The notes below the pieces were generated by a model, which saw only the letters and a list, made by a program, of their open reading frames with translations, was not told the origin of the DNA and ran no database searches. From Nissolia schottii (taxonomy: Eukaryota > Streptophyta > Magnoliopsida > Fabales > Fabaceae), in NCBI GenBank assembly GCA_003254905.1, contig QANU01085255.1, forward strand, positions 240,735 to 304,734: a DNA stretch of 64,000 nt, written 5' to 3'. This document shows, in pieces, positions 53,433-64,000 of this stretch. Position numbers and translations under genes: made by a program. Each line of letters begins with the position of its first letter. Position 1 is the first letter of the stretch.

Positions 53433-56400
53433 AATTTAATTTTAAAAAATGTCAAAACTATAAAAAAAAAATAGCAAGAGAAGTTACTTAACTTATGAGA
53501 TGGGTGAAAAACCATCTATTTTTTAACATAGATAGAGATAGATACAAAGGTGATGGTCCATCACCTTCTTTCTTTCAACTTGAATCAAATTTTGTATCTA
53601 TGTGATCTCTCTAAAAATGTTTTAAGATGTATAAAGTTTATGTGTATAAATAACATTTACTGTTATAAATTTTTTGATAAATTAGACTAATCTCTTTTTA
53701 GGTGTGGTGAAATTACCTTGATATTTACTTTATTTTAAAAAATTACACTCATCTCTCCTGATGAACACCCACCTCTCATAATAATTACAAAATTAAATAT
53801 CATTTATTATTAATGTGTTTTTTATTACACTATCTCTCTTACATTTTCGCGCTCTTTTATGTAGTTTCACGATTCTCACCTAGTTCTCTTTAAAGATATG
53901 AGGGACGTAATTATGAAAATATTTTAATAATAAATGATGATTAATGTTGTTATTATCAAGAGAGATCGGTGCATATAAAAAGAGGAGAGTAAATTTTTTA
54001 AATTAGATGGGAAGCTGGTAATTTCATTGAAGTTAAAAAAAGAGATAAATATAATATACCCTAAGATTATTGGCAGCAGGTATTCAACATCAAGACGGGA
54101 AGAATACCTCTTAAACATGAACCTCTCACAAATAACTACAAGTAAAAATTGAAACATTTTGTAAAAACATATGTAATATATTCCATTTGACCTAGAATTA
54201 GATAAGTGAGATTTTTATTGTAGTAATTAAGTCATAAAATTAAATATTAATGACAATAATGTTTATAATACCTTTGGCGTGTAGGGTTAATGTGTACTTC
54301 TCTTTACTTTTTGCGCGTGGGTCCAGATAATTTTACATGCATGTCCCAACCTGATCTTCTTTTGTTCATTTATTTTGTCCATTTCATATTTGATTATAAC
54401 AATAAATTCCACAATTCGACAATATACACATAATGCTTTTAAGAGAATAATCATGCAGTAGTAATCAAAATCTACTTATGTAGCGTATTTGGATTTTTGT
54501 TATAGTGGCCTAAAATTAATTTTAGAGTTATAAAAAAAAATTCACTGCTATTAGATCGCTAAATTTATTTTAAATTTATTTCACTTGAAAACTAAATATG
54601 AACCTAGTCGATTAAGGATAATATGAGATTTTTATATATTTCCTATTTTAGGTGTATAGAAATATTTATTGTCCATATGTATAGCTACTCGTTCGGTGGC
54701 ATTTTGGACGAGCTCTACCTACCTAAACTGCAAACTGTTTTGGGCTAAGAAACCAATGTATAAGCTATCTATGCGAAATGAAGATCAAAATCAACCTTAC
54801 GGAACAAAAACGATAGAGAGACATAATTAGAGTGGGGAATAGCATGGGAGCACTAGCTAGATGGAAAACTTATATGGCCCACAACCATGTGAATTTGCTT
54901 TTGGAGTTTTGGACATGTACACTCACACAAATCTTATCGTGTTGGTTCATATTTATTTGCCACGCATGCAAGATCTGCCAATATACCGCTACTTGTTGCT
55001 GTTCCTAATCCAAGATGACAAAGACTATTCCTAGATACATAACATAAAACTTCGAAGCTTCAAGCCCTTCTGTCGTGAACTACCATCGCTCTCAACTTTC
55101 TAACCAGCTTCTACTCTTCTCAATGTGAATCATGGGTTTTCCTCGGATTTATTGTGTATGTTACATCCTTATCATTCACTATCATCATCTCATTACCTCT
55201 TCATTAGTGATACTTGCATGTAGTGTGGCCCATGGCCATGATTATTTTTCAATAACCCAGATTTAAGAGACTTTCATGCTTATATTTTAGGGAATGGATC
55301 CTCTCATATTAAAAGTTGTCGTATTTAATCATGTTAAAAGAGATAAATATACAAATAATTTAGATAAATAAAACCCTCTTAAAATTAGTAGAACTCAATT
55401 TAAATATTTGTGTCTTTCTATTTGTTAACATTAACAAACATTCAATGGTGAAATCTATAATTTCCTATGTTTTTTCTGTAATTTTTCTTTTTGGTTAGAA
55501 TCTACCCTTTTTTTTTTGGTTGGAATTCAATGGAGATATTCTTAAGCAGATAGTGAACAAAACAAAGAAGTGCTATGTTGGTCCATCTTCTCTAGGCCTC
55601 TACGTTTGGGTTATTGGCCCATCCTAGTACTTACAAAAGGTCCAAATATTCCAATAAATCAAGGCCCAAGTTCTAAAACGCTTCAATCCTCTGGCCCCTC
55701 TATGTTTCTATTATTTACAAATTTTATGTGTGACCAAAAAAAATTATATATAAAAACTATATACTTAGTATTGTACAAACAAATCATTTTTCCTCCATTC
55801 TGATTGTAATTTCACACAAGGACTTTCTTAAGTTACTCAATTAATTGAATTATTTTAATTTATTTAACGTGAGACTATATGAATTCAGTGTATTTGTCAT
55901 GGAATAAAATCTCAATAAGAGTCTCATACATTAATGAGATTTCATTAAATAATGGTGTCCCATACTAAATGAACAAAAATAATAGTTGTTGGGGGGTCAT
56001 TTTAGGGTGTAATGTAATATCTATTTTTATTTATTCTTTCTTCCGGTTTACTGGTTAACTTTGACATAATTTTGTTATAGATGTAAGGTCTATTAGATTT
56101 CATGAAGAGTATTCTATATATAAATAAATAAAATTTACCTTTTACAATTCTCCTGTTAAGATTCAAATAATTGACTAAAACTTAAAGTGATCCCACTTTC
56201 TATGACCTTAGATCAAAACAATAAGGTCAAAATAAAGAAAATAATGATGATGCAATTTTTTTCAACCAAGGCTTCCATTTTAACCGCATTCAACTTCGCT
56301 TCTAGCCATAACAAACTTCAACACTAACAAACACCAAAACACCAGAAAGAGCAGATGCCCTCTTTTCCCTTTGTGTGATCCGAACAATCCTGAAGCTTTG

Positions 56401-56481
56401 AACTCCCTCCCCTCCACCTTCCTCCAATTCCCCACACTCTGCAGCAAAAACAGTAAAAAGTAAGAACAAACAAAAAACCAA

Positions 56482-56527
56482 AATAATAATAATAATAATA
56501 ATAATAGTAATAGTAATAGTAATAATA
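56482..56527 (+). repeat. (AAT)n tract in the 5' leader of the glycosyltransferase gene
   Basis: About fifteen AAT units, some changed to AGT, end 4 bp before the predicted ATG at 56532. As it is in the leader, length changes could alter translation but not the protein. The second in-frame Met at 56556 is an alternative start. Confidence 0.9.
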
Positions 56528-56531
56528 ACAA

Positions 56532-59372
56532 ATGTACTCATATTCGCATCAACGCATGCTCCACTCAGGCTCCAAAAGCATCACCACCTGGCTCGTCCTA
56601 ACCACCATCGTACTCTACATCCTCTATTCCTCCAACCTTCTCCTCTTCAACAGCAATGACCAACAAGACTGCCCCACCACCACCACCACCGCCACTGCGA
56701 CCGTGGATCTCGACGACTCCGCCGCCGCCACACAACGCCTCCTCCGCCTGAGCTCCAACACCACGTCCACGTCACTATTATCATCCGCCGAAGAATCGAT
56801 CGAAGACAAACAAACAACACCACAAGAAAAAGAGCCAGAAGATGAGGCCGAAGAAGAAGAAGAAGATTCGAATTCCGACGAAGAAGAGAACAGCAACAAC
56901 AACTTACCGGTGGTGGTTCGGCTAACCCCGAAGCAGATGGCGCAGAGGCATGAGACGGAGCTGAAGCACATCGCCTTCGGGATCGCCGCCTCCTCCAACC
57001 TCTGGGACATACGTAAAGAATACATCAAGATCTGGTGGAGGCCAAAGGAGACACGTGGCGTTGTTTGGTTGGACAAAGAAGTGAAAGCGCAGAGGAGCGA
57101 CGGGTTGCCAGAGATCAGGATCTCCGGCGACACCTCGAAATTCGAGTACTCCAACCGCCAGGGTCAGCGCTCCGCCCTGAGGATCTCGAGGGTCGTGACG
57201 GAGACGCTGAGGCTGGGGTTGAAGGACGTGAGGTGGTTCGTGATGGGCGACGACGACACCGTTTTCGTGGTGGACAATGTCGTGAGGATACTCAACAAGT
57301 ATGACCACCGGCACTTCTATTACGTTGGGAGCTCGTCGGAGAGCCATGTTCAGAATATTCATTTTTCGTATGCGATGGCCTATGGCGGCGGCGGGTTCGC
57401 CATAAGCTATCCGTTGGCGGTGGAGCTGGCGAGGATGCAGGATCGGTGTATTCAAAGGTACCCTGCTTTGTATGGGAGCGATGATAGGATTCATGCTTGC
57501 ATGGCTGAGCTTGGGGTCCCACTCACTAAGGAAAGAGGGTTTCACCAGGTAAAATAATTAAAAAGAGATTCACAAACTTCATCATAAATTTAGTTGGCAT
57601 GCATTTACTTTATTTCATCAAGTTATCACTATTTTAATAGTTAAAAGATTGTAATAATTTCATCAAACTCTTTTAACCTACTATATATATTATATATATA
57701 TATATATTATTTATTGTAACATCAATAAAAAAAAATTGAATCGCACATTTATCTTTTCAAAAGTCTCACATATAATACATTATATGTAATGAAATTTGAA
57801 TCTATAACCTTATATACATATTACTCTATTACTTACTACTAGATCATTAAGATTGTGTTTAGTACTAAAAATAAAACAGATGAACAAGACAAAGAAAATT
57901 CTTATCTCACCAAACTTCAATTTTGTGTCCCCAAACAGATGTTGTCTCCTCTTTCTTTGTTGTACAAAATATACAATTTTTTATACTTGTGTCTCTACCC
58001 ATGTCTTGTCCCTGACATCAAACATAATTTAGGTAACTTATTATATCATACTTTAGTTACACTTTTAATTATATAGTTAAAATAGTACATAGGTGAAAAC
58101 ACATAGATACTTATACTTATATGTGACCACTGAACGTCACAGTTAAATGTATTTTAAATTACACAATAAATATTAAATTTGTAATATTTTTTTTAAAGAG
58201 AAGAGAGACTAAAATTCTATCTTTTATGTTTTAGAGCATAGACAACATAATGTTTTAGGACCATGCAAAACAATTTCTTTTGAGAAAGTACGAGATATTG
58301 TTCTTACTTGAGGAGTAACTAAGAAAGAATCACTCTGATTATGAATAATATTATTGGAAATCAATACTTTTGTGATTGTTAATATGATCTTGCTCTCATG
58401 CATGCAGTATGATGTGTATGGAGATCTACTAGGCCTTCTAGGGGCCCACCCAGTTGCCCCACTAGTCTCACTTCACCACCTCGACGTAGTGGAGCCCATA
58501 TTCCCAAGCATGACCAGAGTAGCATCCCTCCGTCACCTCATGGAAGCAGTGAACATAGACTCCGGCAGCATAATGCAGCAATCAATCTGCTACGACAAGA
58601 CCAGATACTGGTCCATCTCGGTCTCTTGGGGCTACGTGGTTCAGATCGTGAGGGGGGTTCTTTCCCCTAGGGAACTCGAGATGCCCTCTAGAACCTTCCT
58701 CAATTGGTACAAGAGAGCTGATTACACTGCTTATGCTTTCAACACTAGGCCCGTTGCTAAACACCCTTGCCAGAAGCCCTTTGTTTACTACATGACAAAG
58801 ACGCATTATGATTCGTCGAGGAAACGAGTTATTACTGTCTATTCTCGTGACGTGAAGTCCAAGTCTCCTTACTGCCGGTGGAAGATGCCTTCCCCGGAGA
58901 AGATTACTTCCATCATTGTTACAAAGAGTCCTGATCCTTTGCGTTGGAAAAAGGTATTCACTCATCGATTTTTTTTATTTTTTAATTTTCATTGTGCTCA
59001 CAAAACACAGGTTAAATGTGTTCATGAATCACACAAGTATTTCTCTTAAAAAAAGAGCAATGTGAACAAAAACACACAGCATATAGTGATAGCGAGCGAA
59101 ACCAACACAAAATATTTAGTATCGAGAAATGATAGGATGATAATTATTTAGGATAATTTTGAGGCGACAAGACTCACACAAAAGTGTCTTTACATTAACT
59201 TGAGTTAGCCAAAGTGTCTTTACATTGAAATGGATTCCTTTTGCTGATAAATCATGCCCATGTTCTGCAGTCACCAAGGAGGGACTGTTGTAGAGTTCTG
59301 CCATCACGTAAGAGCTCAACTCTGTACTTATGGGTGGGCAATTGCCGGGAGGGCGAAGTTACTGAAATGTAG
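56532..59372 (+). CDS. DUF604 / fringe-like glycosyltransferase, type II membrane
   Basis: Three exons, 56532-57548, 58408-58953 and 59271-59372, all in phase 0, give 554 residues. A short cytoplasmic N-terminus is followed by a signal anchor (about 17-39, ITTWLVLTTIVLYILY). A low-complexity Thr/Ser and then Glu/Asp stem runs to about 130. The catalytic region has HIAFGIAASSNLWDIRKEYIK (split: HIAFGIAASSNLW and RKEYIKIWW), a DDD metal/sugar-nucleotide motif at 240-242 (MGDDDTVFVVDN), YVGSSSE, YGGGGFAISYPLA and SDDRIHACMAELGVPLT. DUF604 follows with FHQYDVYGDLLGLL and SWGYVVQIVRG, ending WVGNCREGEVTEM. It is expected in the Golgi lumen; substrate unknown (GT31-related). The third exon was placed from the acceptor TTCTGCAG at 59270 and completes the Cys-rich C-terminus. 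The gene appears complete. Confidence 0.92.
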
Positions 59373-61998
59373 CATGTGACAGGGTACATATTTGCTCGAA
59401 TCAATTGATGTTTACCATTATTGTTCCTAACTAATATATTTCTAGACACACGGGAATCAACAAGTCCTAATGGGTGTAAAATTGAGCTTCCAAATTTTAT
59501 TCCCATTTTTTTAGTCTCTAGCTAGTTGCACCAGAAACTCCACAGAACACAAGGCTGAGCTATATTGTCTTTGATCATGATGTATGCCACAAGCTTAATG
59601 TTTCTTCATGTTCCACAATGTTTATGTTTTCCGCTTTTCTTTCTACGTAAATTACACAAAGCATATCAGCAGTTGTAGTTTGTCTTGTGATTTAAACCGT
59701 TTTGAACAACAAGTTTAAAACATAAATGAATGTGTGAGTGAAAGAGATTTTGGTAGGTAAGCTTGTTTTGGGATTAAAGGAAAGGAAAAGGAATGAAAGG
59801 AAGTGAAATGGGGAATATGAGGGTTGGATGATGAGGGTGAACAGCCCTGCCTCTCAATCCAAGCCCTAGTGTGGGTGGTTTGGTTTATGGAGCTTGAGAA
59901 TCAATCAGCCTGGTGTACACCCTCAGGTGCTAGAGAGGGCGTGTTTTCTGCAGCTGTGTTTATGGCTATGGTGATGGTGATTTCTCTAGTTCTTCCTCTG
60001 GTTTTTCTCTCCATTTTCGTTCTGCCTCTATGGTTCTCTCTTCTTGCTATTTGTTGTTATTTTGTTCTTTTTTTCTTCTTTTTTTCTGTTTAGCTCCGTC
60101 CCCCTTCTCCAGACCCCCTTTCTCTTTTTTATCCTCCTTTCTCTCTTCTTTTCCTTCTTTTTTCTCTCCCCATCGGATTCCTCTTGCACCTTGGACTTCT
60201 TGTTGGTCCTGTCATTTTCCAGGGAGCTGCAGGTGTAGGTCTGGCTGCCTGCTCCCCAAGCCTGCAGCATAAACCAGCTTACCCTTCTCTCACATTTCCC
60301 CTAAAGCATTTTCTTTCACCCAAAACAACATAGTACAAACAAAACTCATTTTGTCTCCTTCCCTAGGTAGTGGAACAGGCTCTAAAATCTGCTACAACTG
60401 CTGCTCACAGGTTGCTTCCTCAGGGAGGTTATCAGGGGTATCTCAGAAACGCCCTACAACCCGCCTGGGCGTTTTTGGTGTTATTTGCTGTCAGCCCACA
60501 TACAAGGGCGTATTTTGTTGATTGATTCTCAAGACTCCATAACTAGCCAAAAGGCCTTGGAATGAATCCCATGACATCTTTGGGATATGGGGCAGGGCCC
60601 AAAGCCCTCCAATCCATTACACCTCATAGTTCCCCTCGTTGCTCTACCATAGACATGCTGAGGGCGTGTTTTGTTTGGCATCACCCTGTGCCAATCTCTC
60701 GATGTCCATGCTAGAGACAAGTTTATGTATGTGCAATATTCATAATGCTATCCTAAATGTATATATTACAGACAGGTCTGTATCTTCTTGAAATGTATTT
60801 ACGAAACATGTTCATTATTTCTTCCCAATGTGAACTAGGACACTGAATTGTCTGTGTTTCATATTTGCAATGAAATAGTGGTGTTTACTCATGATAAGAC
60901 CATATATATTATAAAAGATAAAGACGTATTTAACAGCTACCATTTTTCTAAGAAAGAAAACAATTCATATTCAATAATTATATTCTATTCATTTTCTTCT
61001 GTAATAACTATCTTCTAAAACATTGTTTTTTCACAGGATGATAGAAATGAACTGATGTTTATGTATTTCATGATTTATTGTAGAAATTACATTCATATTC
61101 AATATAAATAAGAGTTTAATTTTGATGCACTGATAGTGTAATAGATTTTACACAATTGACCAATCAATTCATTTCGTTTGGATGACCTTTCAAGGAGTGA
61201 GTGTGATAGTTAACCATATTTGCTAATTTGTCAGTGTATGATTGGATGACAATGTCAGTGCATTCCAATTAATTCCTATAAATAATGGAATAAAATAAGA
61301 TATATGAATATACACTAAGAAGGCAAGTCACGCCTTTATAAGAGTACATGTATTTCATAATTTATTGTATAAATTACAATCACATTTGAATATGCACTAA
61401 AAGAAAGCAAGTCACGCCTTTATAAGGTAATTCATTCTCATAAAATGTTCATATTCCTTTCTATATGACCTATGGTAATGATTTGCTTAGCCACACTCCC
61501 CTAACCCTTCTCCCTCTCTCTTTCTCTTTTTCTCTCTTTCCCTCTTACTTACATTGTGATTTTCCTTTTCCTTCTTGGCACACTTTAAGCAGCAGAGCTT
61601 CAAAACGAAAGTTGCCTTGAAGTGATTCTTCCTTCCTCCCCGGGTTAGAAATTCTAACTCCATTAAAACATTGTGACCACAAATTTCAAGGGTAGGAGAG
61701 AGTAGTAGCTATTGAACTCCCATAAAGACCAAGATCAAAATGAAATTTATTGTTGCAGAGGTTAAATTATGAAAAATTAGCCAAAACAAGAATCCTCAAG
61801 AGAGGAATCTAAAATACAAGAAGGCCAACTCACATATACATATACCGGGGAGGGTAGGGACTAAAAAGGAAGAAATTTTGTTTATGTGAAGACTTGAGAT
61901 TTGAAGGGTTATAGCACCAGTTATCTCTCTCTACCAAGCAAAATTTGATAACTAGGCTCGTTACAGCATGATTCATATCCAAAAACATTCTGCTTTTT
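59373..61998. other. Intergenic region with inverted and direct repeats
   Basis: No gene supported. It holds a pyrimidine-rich tract (60062-60175), an inverted repeat pair 59886-59907 / 60519-60541 about 610 bp apart, GGGCGT-rich segments between 59935 and 60680, and direct repeats at 61060-61101 / 61350-61392 and 61309-61345 / 61388-61427. The last 200-300 bases are probably 3'UTR of the minus-strand kinase gene. Confidence 0.4.
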
Positions 61999-63929
61999 CT
62001 ACTGTGTGGATCTTTCTGCCTCGGAAAGATTACAAGTGCCATGTCGATGACCATCTTTTCTCCCTCTTGGAGAAGAGGGACTTCTTGTGCTTTCTATTAA
62101 TGGATGAACTCGGGGATCATATTTCTGGGAAGCGAGGTAATTTAGAGCCGTAACCACGTCCTTTGTAACAGGCCGCATATTAGGGTGCTGCTGAACACAC
62201 ATCGCGGCAATGGCAAGAGCTTGGTACAGACCCCTCACTGGATATTTGCCTTTAAGCAATGGGTCAGCCATCTGTGAGAATCGTTTCCGGTCTTTGAATA
62301 AAGTCCGTGCCTGAAAACAAATTTATACAAATAGTTGGCTAATGATTTGGAATGGAAAAAAAAAAAAAAACAATTATTTTTTGTCAATTTACACAACTCA
62401 TTAATTTGGTGGCAATAAATAATCCAGCAACATTCAAAGTAGAAACTTCCCTTCATCATCATCATCATCATCATCAATCTACTGATTGAAAGAAAATGTG
62501 TTCAGCGCAACAAAAGGACAAAAAGATCCATGACCAATGTTTCTATAGGGTGACAAGGTTAACTGAGACTTGTATTTACTCTAGCTAGCTATGCAACATT
62601 ATTGAAAAATACAGATCAAAAGAACAATTTGGGTTTATATCTCATACTAGTCCTCTCAGATGTACCAAAAAATTGCAGAGGAATGTACCAAAAAAAATAC
62701 TAGTCCTTTCAGGGTACTGTACCAGAACATTTTGCACGCAATTAACAATAAAAAGGCGTGATAAATTTAAGGCAAGCATGCATCACAAATTAAGGCTTGT
62801 ATGAGATCAAGACTTGATCTAGCAAGTTTAACAAAAGAAAAGGAAAGGTTCTATGTTTGGATATGAGGATAAGATCTGGAGCAACTATGAGAAACGATGA
62901 TACAATTTTTAACATTTCAGATTCTTCACTGATGTCTAATTGTAGTTTTGAGTTCATTGAAGGAAAGTTTGTATGAGCAGACAATCTAATTGCTAACTTC
63001 AGAAAAATTCTAGCTTAATAGGACTTTCACAGCGCCCAGTGATAAATCAAAATGAAAGTAGGGCTATCTGCTCATCAATCAATGATTGAGTAGTAACAGT
63101 ACAATCATAACAACAGATGCACAAGTAATTGCAAATCCAATTGAAATTCTCAGCTACAACCTTTTGACAATGAAAATCACTACAAAAGTGGAAGTGTGAA
63201 ATTAAAGCTGTGGTTTCCAGCAATGAAGTTAGGTAAGACATACCCATGAAACTAGATTTTGTTCTTTAGCAGGTCTTCTATTGTCGATGGCTTTCCTTCC
63301 CGTGATGAGCTCCAGAAGAACAACCCCAAAGCTATAAATATCAGACTTGAATGTCAACTGACCTGTCATTGCATAATCTGGGGCGCAGTACCCATATGTT
63401 CCCATAACCCTTGTTGAAACATGGGTATTATCCCCACTTGGGCCTACTTTTGCCAAACCAAAATCAGATAACTTGGGATGATATCCCTCGCCTAACAAAA
63501 TGTTTGAGCATTTCAGGTCACGGTATATGACAGGAGGCTTCATTTTATCATGCAAATACTCCAACCCCTTGGCTGCTCCGGCTGCGATTTTCATCCTTGT
63601 ATTCCAATCAAGCAGTTTTCTTCCTGGTCGAAGATCTAAGGAACAAGCCATACAAAAAACGAGATAAGCCACGGATGTTGTTGACAGCTATTCTATTTTA
63701 AATGAATAAAACAAAGTGGTTAGGATGGCAATAATATACCATGCAAATGGTTCTCCAAAGATCCTAAAGGCATGTACTCATAAACCAATAGCCTATGCTC
63801 TTCCTCGGCACAAAACCCAATCAACTTGACAAGATTAGGGTGGTCTGCATAACTCAATGTCAGCACTTCAACTACGAATTCCCTAACGCCTTGAAGCCCA
63901 TATTTGTCAAGTTGCTTTACAGCTACATC
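61999..63929 (-). CDS. RLCK subfamily VII (PBS1-like, PBL) kinase, 5' end outside window
   Basis: Three exons are visible (minus strand): 63929-63740, 63635-63244 and 62310-61999, joined in phase; about 298 C-terminal residues. Upstream exons with the start and glycine loop lie beyond 64000. Kinase motifs: [10 protein letters not shown] (beta-3 Lys), [15 protein letters not shown] (hinge), [12 protein letters not shown] (catalytic loop, RD type), SDFGLAKVG (DFG) and [19 protein letters not shown]. The Glu of the usual APE is Asp here. The C-lobe ends [18 protein letters not shown], followed by a short Ser/Arg-rich tail ([15 protein letters not shown]). The sequence fits the PBL/PBS1-like cytoplasmic kinases that relay pattern-receptor immune signals at the plasma membrane. 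A (CAT)n run at 62456-62475 lies in the last intron. Confidence 0.9.
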
Positions 63930-64000
63930 CTGCACAAACAACAACAGAACACAAAATCTCAAACACGTGAGCTGAATTAGAATGCTTCAATAGTTTCATT

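Larger units (their letters stand above)
50981..56531. other. PHOT1 upstream region and long intergenic spacer
   Basis: The first few hundred bases must hold the PHOT1 leader and promoter; an (AAT)n tract lies at 51033-51055. The rest is AT-rich with a (TA)n run, a MITE at 53188-53432 and no recognisable gene. A reading frame at 51327-51626 and another at 52453-52704 have no recognisable domain and look like chance. Confidence 0.45.

Noticed and set aside
56624..57545. Long antisense frames over glycosyltransferase exon 1
   Set aside because: Shadows created by GC-rich codon use in the real exon; no domain.
60028..60272. Overlapping frames of Phe/Ser/Pro or Lys/Arg/Glu
   Set aside because: Translations of a pyrimidine-rich tract on either strand.
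62235..62477. Frame beginning with a run of Met
   Set aside because: (CAT)n microsatellite within the last intron of the RLCK gene.

Overview
The window is plant nuclear DNA, most likely from a legume (Fabaceae, Phaseoleae-like). The genes have GT-AG introns and AT-rich introns and spacers. They encode a chloroplast NDH subunit, a phototropin, an RLCK-VII kinase and an INO80-type NFRKB protein, and there is a remnant resembling the legume GH18 chitinase-like / RuBisCO-associated family. The species is inference; the plant assignment is firm. No tRNA, rRNA, CRISPR array or bacterial-type operon was seen.

Layout: 1-5.4 kb is AT-rich spacer holding a 2.56-kb solo LTR with a perfect 5-bp target duplication. 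A six-exon gene for a MAT2B/RmlD-like Rossmann protein lies at 5406-8988 (+), followed by the single-exon NdhS/CRR31 gene at 10267-10974 (+). From 11.7 to 21.4 kb is a repeat block: a broken minus-strand Ty1/copia element with a second LTR nested in its pol, a head-on pair of LTR-like sequences, an opposite-strand copia head (LTR, primer-binding site, gag start), and a TIR element containing a tandem array and an assembly gap. From 21.5 to 26.1 kb is a cluster of gene fragments: an intron-retaining eIF3g pseudogene (+), a GH18 remnant whose start codon is ATA (-), and a kinesin-5 motor fragment (+).

The large NFRKB/INO80-complex gene is at 27640-31779 (-), with a predicted 5'UTR intron. From 33.0 to 39.7 kb is a three-level nest: a foldback MITE split by a copia element (TSD AATCC), whose 5' LTR is split by a non-autonomous hAT element (TSD CCGTCCAC). 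PHOT1 follows at 42436-50980 (-); 22 coding exons could be placed, giving 984 residues. A 245-bp Mutator-type MITE with a perfect 9-bp TSD lies at 53.2 kb. A three-exon DUF604/fringe-like glycosyltransferase gene is at 56532-59372 (+). The window ends inside an RLCK-VII kinase gene (-), whose 5' exons lie beyond base 64000.

The genes do not form a pathway; they are ordinary neighbours in a plant chromosome. I found no convincing new biological system. The most interesting material is structural: the triple nest, the telomere-like motif at a rearrangement junction, the palindrome cluster in the solo LTR and the gene-fragment cluster.
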